A stretch of 8,189 bases of DNA, taken from an uncultured Roseburia sp. (GTDB lineage Bacteria > Bacillota > Clostridia > Lachnospirales > Lachnospiraceae). Position 1 is the stretch's first letter, and each line of letters begins with the position of its first letter. Location of the stretch: the NCBI GenBank assembly GCA_947564765.1, contig CANODN010000078.1:1-8189 (forward strand), given 5' to 3'. This document shows, piece after piece, positions 5,579 to 8,189 of this stretch. Below the pieces are notes generated by a model. It saw only the letters and a list, made by a program, of their open reading frames with translations. It ran no database searches and was not told the DNA's origin. The position numbers and the translations under genes are program-made.

Positions 5579-7821
5579 TTTGACTCTCCGTTTATCAGTT
5601 CGATATCTTTAAAAAAGAATTTTAAAATTTCTTCACAGCTTTTTCCGGTCAGCGCCATGGCCTGTGCCCCGTTCTGACTCATCCCGATTCCATGGCCATA
5701 GCCTCCGCCACTCATACGGTAGGTTCCGTTTTCCAAAGGTGTCAGCGTCGTATATGCACTGGGAAGCAGCTCCGATTCTCTCTTGCTTCCATCTGCAAGC
5801 ACCAGCTCTGTCAGGCCTGCACCTAACAGCGCCCGCACATTATATTCATTCCCGACGAGAACGCTCCCCTTTTCATATTCCAGCTTCATCTGCAGAATAA
5901 TTCCGTTTTGGCTTCGTTTTGTAATGCTAAGACGCACCAGATTTCCAAAGCCATTCATATTCTCTTTCTGTTTGCCTTTTTGATTGAAAAACAAAATATC
6001 CTCCGGCGTCCGTTCCTTCCGTGTACGAATGATATTTTCCATTTTCTCCATAGTTTCTTCCGAAGAAAAGTCTCCAACGGCTTTCCAACGGTAAAAAGGC
6101 TTTCCGGTTTCATAAGCAGATGCATCCGGTTCTTCGATAAATGCCGCAAATGCTTCTTCCCCAGACAGATCGATCTCTCCGCCGCCTTCTCTGACAAGCG
6201 TTTGGGACAGATATCCGTATTTGGAATCCTGATCCAGATGCCATGCATCACCGTTTCCGGTTACTCCTGCAGAAGTGGAAAAATAATAAGCTTCTGCCGT
6301 ATCCCCCTGATAGCGGATAACGGTTCCCGCCGTATCCAACACGGCGGCCGTCGTCTTTTCATCCCGGCTCTGTTTATTATAAACCTGATAATTGGTCGTA
6401 TCATCCACATGGGCGCCAAAAGCGGCATAGTCTCCGTGCTCAAGCTGAATATAAGCATAGCTTCTGGCACAGACTGCCTGTGCCTTCAATGCCTCCGGCT
6501 CATAAGATACCGGCATTTCACTGGGAACCACCGAACAAAGATACTGTTCAATCGGAAGTTCACTGACAACGGCATATCCGTTTGGATATTTCCGAAGCTC
6601 TAAGATTCCCTGATATCCGTTTGAAATCCGTTTTCCGGAAGCATCGCATAAATACAGAAGCCCTTTATCTCCTTTTGTTTTTATCCTGACGCTGCCTTCT
6701 GCCGAGGCAAGCAGCTTACTTGCTTTTACAACCGCCGAAGCTTTTTTCTTCTTTTTGCCTTCTTTTGTAATAATCCGGTAAGATGTACTTGCTCCGATAT
6801 AGATATCCTCACGATACGGTCCGCCGTCCTCTGCCAAAAGCAGCACACGTATCCGGCTGATCTGTGCCGGCTCTGTCAAAAGAATCGCTTCTATGCATTC
6901 CTCCGCAACCACATACTCCACTTTCATGTTGGCAATCACAATATCGGACAGTTCTTTTTGTTCTATCGTTCCATACGTCTTATATACCGGAAGATTTTCG
7001 GAACGGCTGATTTCTCCGTAGCCTTCGATTTCTATTGTTTCATCGCCTACTGCAATCAGATTGCCCTGTATCGTATCTTCTTTAATCAAAACCCTGGCAA
7101 GCACGCCGTCTTCCCACAAAAGATCGCACACACGGCCTGCTGCCGTTTCCAGGTCATTGCCTAAGGGCAATTCATATTGCTCTCCCTCAGACAGAAAAGA
7201 AACCGTTCCGTTTTGTACACTCTGTACGTAGACATTAGAAAGAACTGCCGATTCGCTTTTGAAATCACTGATTCCGACAATCCGGTCTTCTCTGATATAA
7301 AATCCCATGGATGTCATGGGCTTAATTTCCAGATCTTTGATATCAAAATGATAGGTCCCCGAAGAACATACCAGTGTATCTCCCTCTTGTTTTAAAATAA
7401 TTTCATCCAGACGTCTGACTGCTCCCTTTTCATCCAGCAAATCCAACAACTGACTGTATATACCGTTCCATTCCGCTCTGCTTATGATTTTCTTTTTCTT
7501 TCTGCCAAATGACAGAAAAGAATGTTCTGTGGACATTTCTTCGGTTTCATATGTAATATATTCTGCACTTGAGGTCTGTTCCAAAATCCACGCAATCGTA
7601 TCGGTTGTCACAATCTCGCCGGACACCTCTTCTTTTAGCTTTTCTTCCCACTCTTCTGCTGTATAGTAATAAAAATCCAACAGCGTAGGCAGCTCTTTTA
7701 TCTGAATATATTCCTCTGTGTATTCATATGTTTTATTCTGCTGGGAATTTTTATATAAAATTAAAAGTATCAACCCTGCCAGTCCTGCTCCGATCACCAG
7801 CAATTTTATTTTGTTCTTCAC
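5575..7821 (-). CDS. Membrane-anchored SpoIID/LytB-domain protein
   Basis: The protein has 748 residues and starts at GTG 7821, seven bases after AAGGAAG. The nearby ATG, one base upstream in another frame, reads ATG-TGA and cannot serve. A single hydrophobic segment at residues 6-23 anchors it, leaving the rest outside the cell. Residues about 30-380 form a region I do not recognise. The SpoIID domain spans about 385-742: LPIEQYLCSVVPSEMP with E435 as the likely catalytic glutamate, then EALKAQAVCARSYAY, YYFSTSAGVTGN (512-523) and GGGYGHGIGMSQNGAQ (705-720). SpoIID is a peptidoglycan lytic transglycosylase that cleaves glycan strands lacking stem peptides, acting during engulfment. At more than twice the length of Bacillus SpoIID (about 340), and with its partner gene, this is probably a vegetative or sporulation-linked paralogue rather than spoIID itself. 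The domain call is firm; the biological role is inferred. Confidence 0.92.
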   Translation of the reverse strand: MKNKIKLLVIGAGLAGLILLILYKNSQQNKTYEYTEEYIQIKELPTLLDFYYYTAEEWEEKLKEEVSGEIVTTDTIAWILEQTSSAEYITYETEEMSTEHSFLSFGRKKKKIISRAEWNGIYSQLLDLLDEKGAVRRLDEIILKQEGDTLVCSSGTYHFDIKDLEIKPMTSMGFYIREDRIVGISDFKSESAVLSNVYVQSVQNGTVSFLSEGEQYELPLGNDLETAAGRVCDLLWEDGVLARVLIKEDTIQGNLIAVGDETIEIEGYGEISRSENLPVYKTYGTIEQKELSDIVIANMKVEYVVAEECIEAILLTEPAQISRIRVLLLAEDGGPYREDIYIGASTSYRIITKEGKKKKKASAVVKASKLLASAEGSVRIKTKGDKGLLYLCDASGKRISNGYQGILELRKYPNGYAVVSELPIEQYLCSVVPSEMPVSYEPEALKAQAVCARSYAYIQLEHGDYAAFGAHVDDTTNYQVYNKQSRDEKTTAAVLDTAGTVIRYQGDTAEAYYFSTSAGVTGNGDAWHLDQDSKYGYLSQTLVREGGGEIDLSGEEAFAAFIEEPDASAYETGKPFYRWKAVGDFSSEETMEKMENIIRTRKERTPEDILFFNQKGKQKENMNGFGNLVRLSITKRSQNGIILQMKLEYEKGSVLVGNEYNVRALLGAGLTELVLADGSKRESELLPSAYTTLTPLENGTYRMSGGGYGHGIGMSQNGAQAMALTGKSCEEILKFFFKDIELINGESK

Positions 7822-7841
7822 ATTTTCACTTCCTTGCTCTT

Positions 7842-7850
7842 AATATACCA
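7842..7850 (-). promoter_or_regulatory. Possible extended -10 promoter for the SpoIID-BrkB operon
   Basis: The minus strand reads TGG-TATATT, an extended -10 element (TGnTATAAT-like), about 20 bp upstream of the GTG start. The -35 position holds AAAGGG, which comes from the neighbouring hairpin repeat and does not match TTGACA. If used, the leader would be very short but would keep the AAGGAAG ribosome binding site. Another promoter farther right is equally possible. Confidence 0.28.
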
Positions 7851-7862
7851 TCTGCCGTGGGT

Positions 7863-8001
7863 ATCCCTTTATGCACTAAAAAGCAGTGCAATCATAAGGA
7901 AACACCTCCCGGCATCCCTTTATGCGCGGAAAAGCTGCGCAATCATAAGGAAACACCCTCTGGGCATCCCTTTATGCGCTGGAAAGCGCGCAATTATAAG
8001 G
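7863..8001. repeat. Three tandem ~51-bp hairpin-forming repeats upstream of the SpoIID operon
   Basis: Units start at ATCCCTTTATG at 7863, 7914 and 7966 (spacings 51 and 52 bp). Each holds an outer arm pair CCTTTAT / ATAAGG, a bulge, and an inner stem. The inner stems are TGCACT/AGTGCA (7872-7877, 7885-7890), TGCGC/GCGCA (7923-7927, 7937-7941) and TGCGC/GCGCA or GCGCT/AGCGC (7975-7992). The change from C-G to A-T or T-A type pairs is matched on both sides, so the structure is kept while the sequence varies. The one-base difference in spacing breaks any shared reading frame, so the array is not coding. The last hairpin lies 45 bp upstream of the GTG start. I cannot tell whether it acts as RNA, as a DNA cruciform or as a passive mobile repeat. 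Confidence 0.8.
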
Positions 8002-8002
8002 A

Positions 8003-8033
8003 AAAGAAGCTGCCCGAAAAAAGCAGCTTCTTT
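8003..8033. terminator. Perfect 11-bp hairpin, possible bidirectional terminator
   Basis: AAAGAAGCTGC (8003-8013) and GCAGCTTCTTT (8023-8033) are perfectly complementary around a 9-base loop. Each strand ends with only three or four U residues before other bases, so the terminator would be modest in either direction. It abuts the third hairpin repeat and may shield the SpoIID operon from read-through from the right. It could also be another structural element of the repeat cluster. Confidence 0.55.
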
Positions 8034-8043
8034 CATTTGTATG

Positions 8044-8132
8044 TTATCCTTTGTAACTTTATAACTTATCTTTTGTGCATAAAAATTCTTCTGTGCCTCA
8101 TATTCTTTTGTATCTTTATGCACTTATCTTTA
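8044..8132. repeat. Imperfect direct repeat pair with an internal inverted repeat
   Basis: About 32 bp at 8044-8075 recur imperfectly at 8101-8132. The shared core is CTTTTGTA-CTTTAT-CTTATCTTT, with a one-base gap. Overlapping this, GTGCATAAA (8075-8083) and TTTATGCAC (8115-8123) are a perfect 9-bp inverted repeat. A minus-strand frame from 8123 runs through this stretch and the hairpins to 7920, but it lacks a ribosome binding site and is probably spurious. Confidence 0.5.
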
Positions 8133-8135
8133 GAG

Positions 8136-8170
8136 AAAAACCCAAAATGCCGTTTCCTGCAATTTTGAGT
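8136..8170 (-). terminator. Probable terminator of a minus-strand gene right of the window
   Basis: On minus-strand RNA, ACUCAAAAU (8170-8162) pairs with AUUUUGGGU (8148-8140), including one U.G. A bulged U and a short GC/GC extension follow toward the loop, and UUUU then continues downstream (8136-8139). The stem is AU-rich, so it is weaker than the other terminators here. It implies that a minus-strand gene ends at or just beyond the right edge. Confidence 0.5.
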
Positions 8171-8189
8171 CCTAGCCAAAGCCAGGTGG

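Noticed and set aside
5908..6603. Plus-strand 231-codon frame opposite the SpoIID domain
   Set aside because: It is antisense to the catalytic core motifs and has the composition of a shadow frame.
7863..8001. CRISPR array
   Set aside because: The units are contiguous hairpin repeats without unique spacers of uniform length, and no cas gene is present.
7920..8123. Minus-strand 67-codon frame through the repeats
   Set aside because: It starts at GTG without a ribosome binding site, passes through hairpins and ends inside the second repeat unit. Such frames are expected wherever this repeat family occurs.
7728..8168. Plus-strand 146-codon frame with repeated GIPLC..NHKET residues
   Set aside because: The residue repeats come from the hairpin array. 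The 51/52-bp spacing changes frame in the third unit, and the frame also crosses the 11-bp hairpin and the 5' end of the SpoIID gene.
8172..8189. Minus-strand C-terminus reading PPGFG-stop at the right edge
   Set aside because: A stop directly before the terminator at 8136-8170 would be sensible, but five codons are too few to tell the frame, and the other two frames are also open at the edge.

Overview
The window looks like chromosome from a gut-type Lachnospiraceae (Clostridia) bacterium. All three large genes lie on the minus strand. The grounds for this guess are a SpoIID-family protein coupled to a YihY/BrkB membrane protein, a very large secreted glycosidase with FIVAR-like and BspA-like tail modules, AG-rich Shine-Dalgarno sequences, U-tract terminators, and a mid-range base composition judged by eye. 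The genus is not resolved.

Layout, read in the direction of transcription (right to left). At 7822-8189 there is about 370 bp without a credible gene. It holds a probable terminator of a gene beyond the right edge (8136-8170), an imperfect direct/inverted repeat zone (8044-8132), a perfect 11-bp stem hairpin (8003-8033), and three tandem copies of a roughly 51-bp hairpin-forming repeat (7863-8001). A two-gene operon follows. The first gene encodes a membrane-anchored SpoIID/LytB-domain protein (5575-7821, GTG start). The second encodes a YihY/BrkB-family membrane protein (4730-5578) whose start overlaps the preceding stop by four bases. A strong terminator (4681-4712) closes the operon, and the promoter of the next gene is built into that terminator.

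The largest gene (699-4637) encodes a 1312-residue secreted GH20 glycosidase. Its modules are an F5/8C (CBM32-like) domain, a GH20b domain, the GH20 catalytic domain, a LamG/concanavalin-like domain, two FIVAR-like helical repeats and a lysine-rich BspA-type LRR tail. Active-site details hint at a lacto-N-biosidase-like rather than a plain hexosaminidase specificity. It has its own promoter and its own terminator (619-656), so it is probably a single-gene unit for harvesting host mucin or milk-type glycans.

The left 698 bp are accessory in character. They contain four direct copies plus one inverted copy of an ATACAATTTGGCAAAACC-like iteron (476-573). Just downstream on the minus strand is a 51-codon micro-ORF (282-437) that starts like a low-molecular-weight tyrosine phosphatase but lacks the CX5R signature; its stop codon sits in the loop of a terminator hairpin. 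Farther left are a REP-like palindrome, an AT-rich palindrome and possibly the cut half of a plus-strand terminator. This stretch and the repeat cluster at the right end are the least explained parts of the window.
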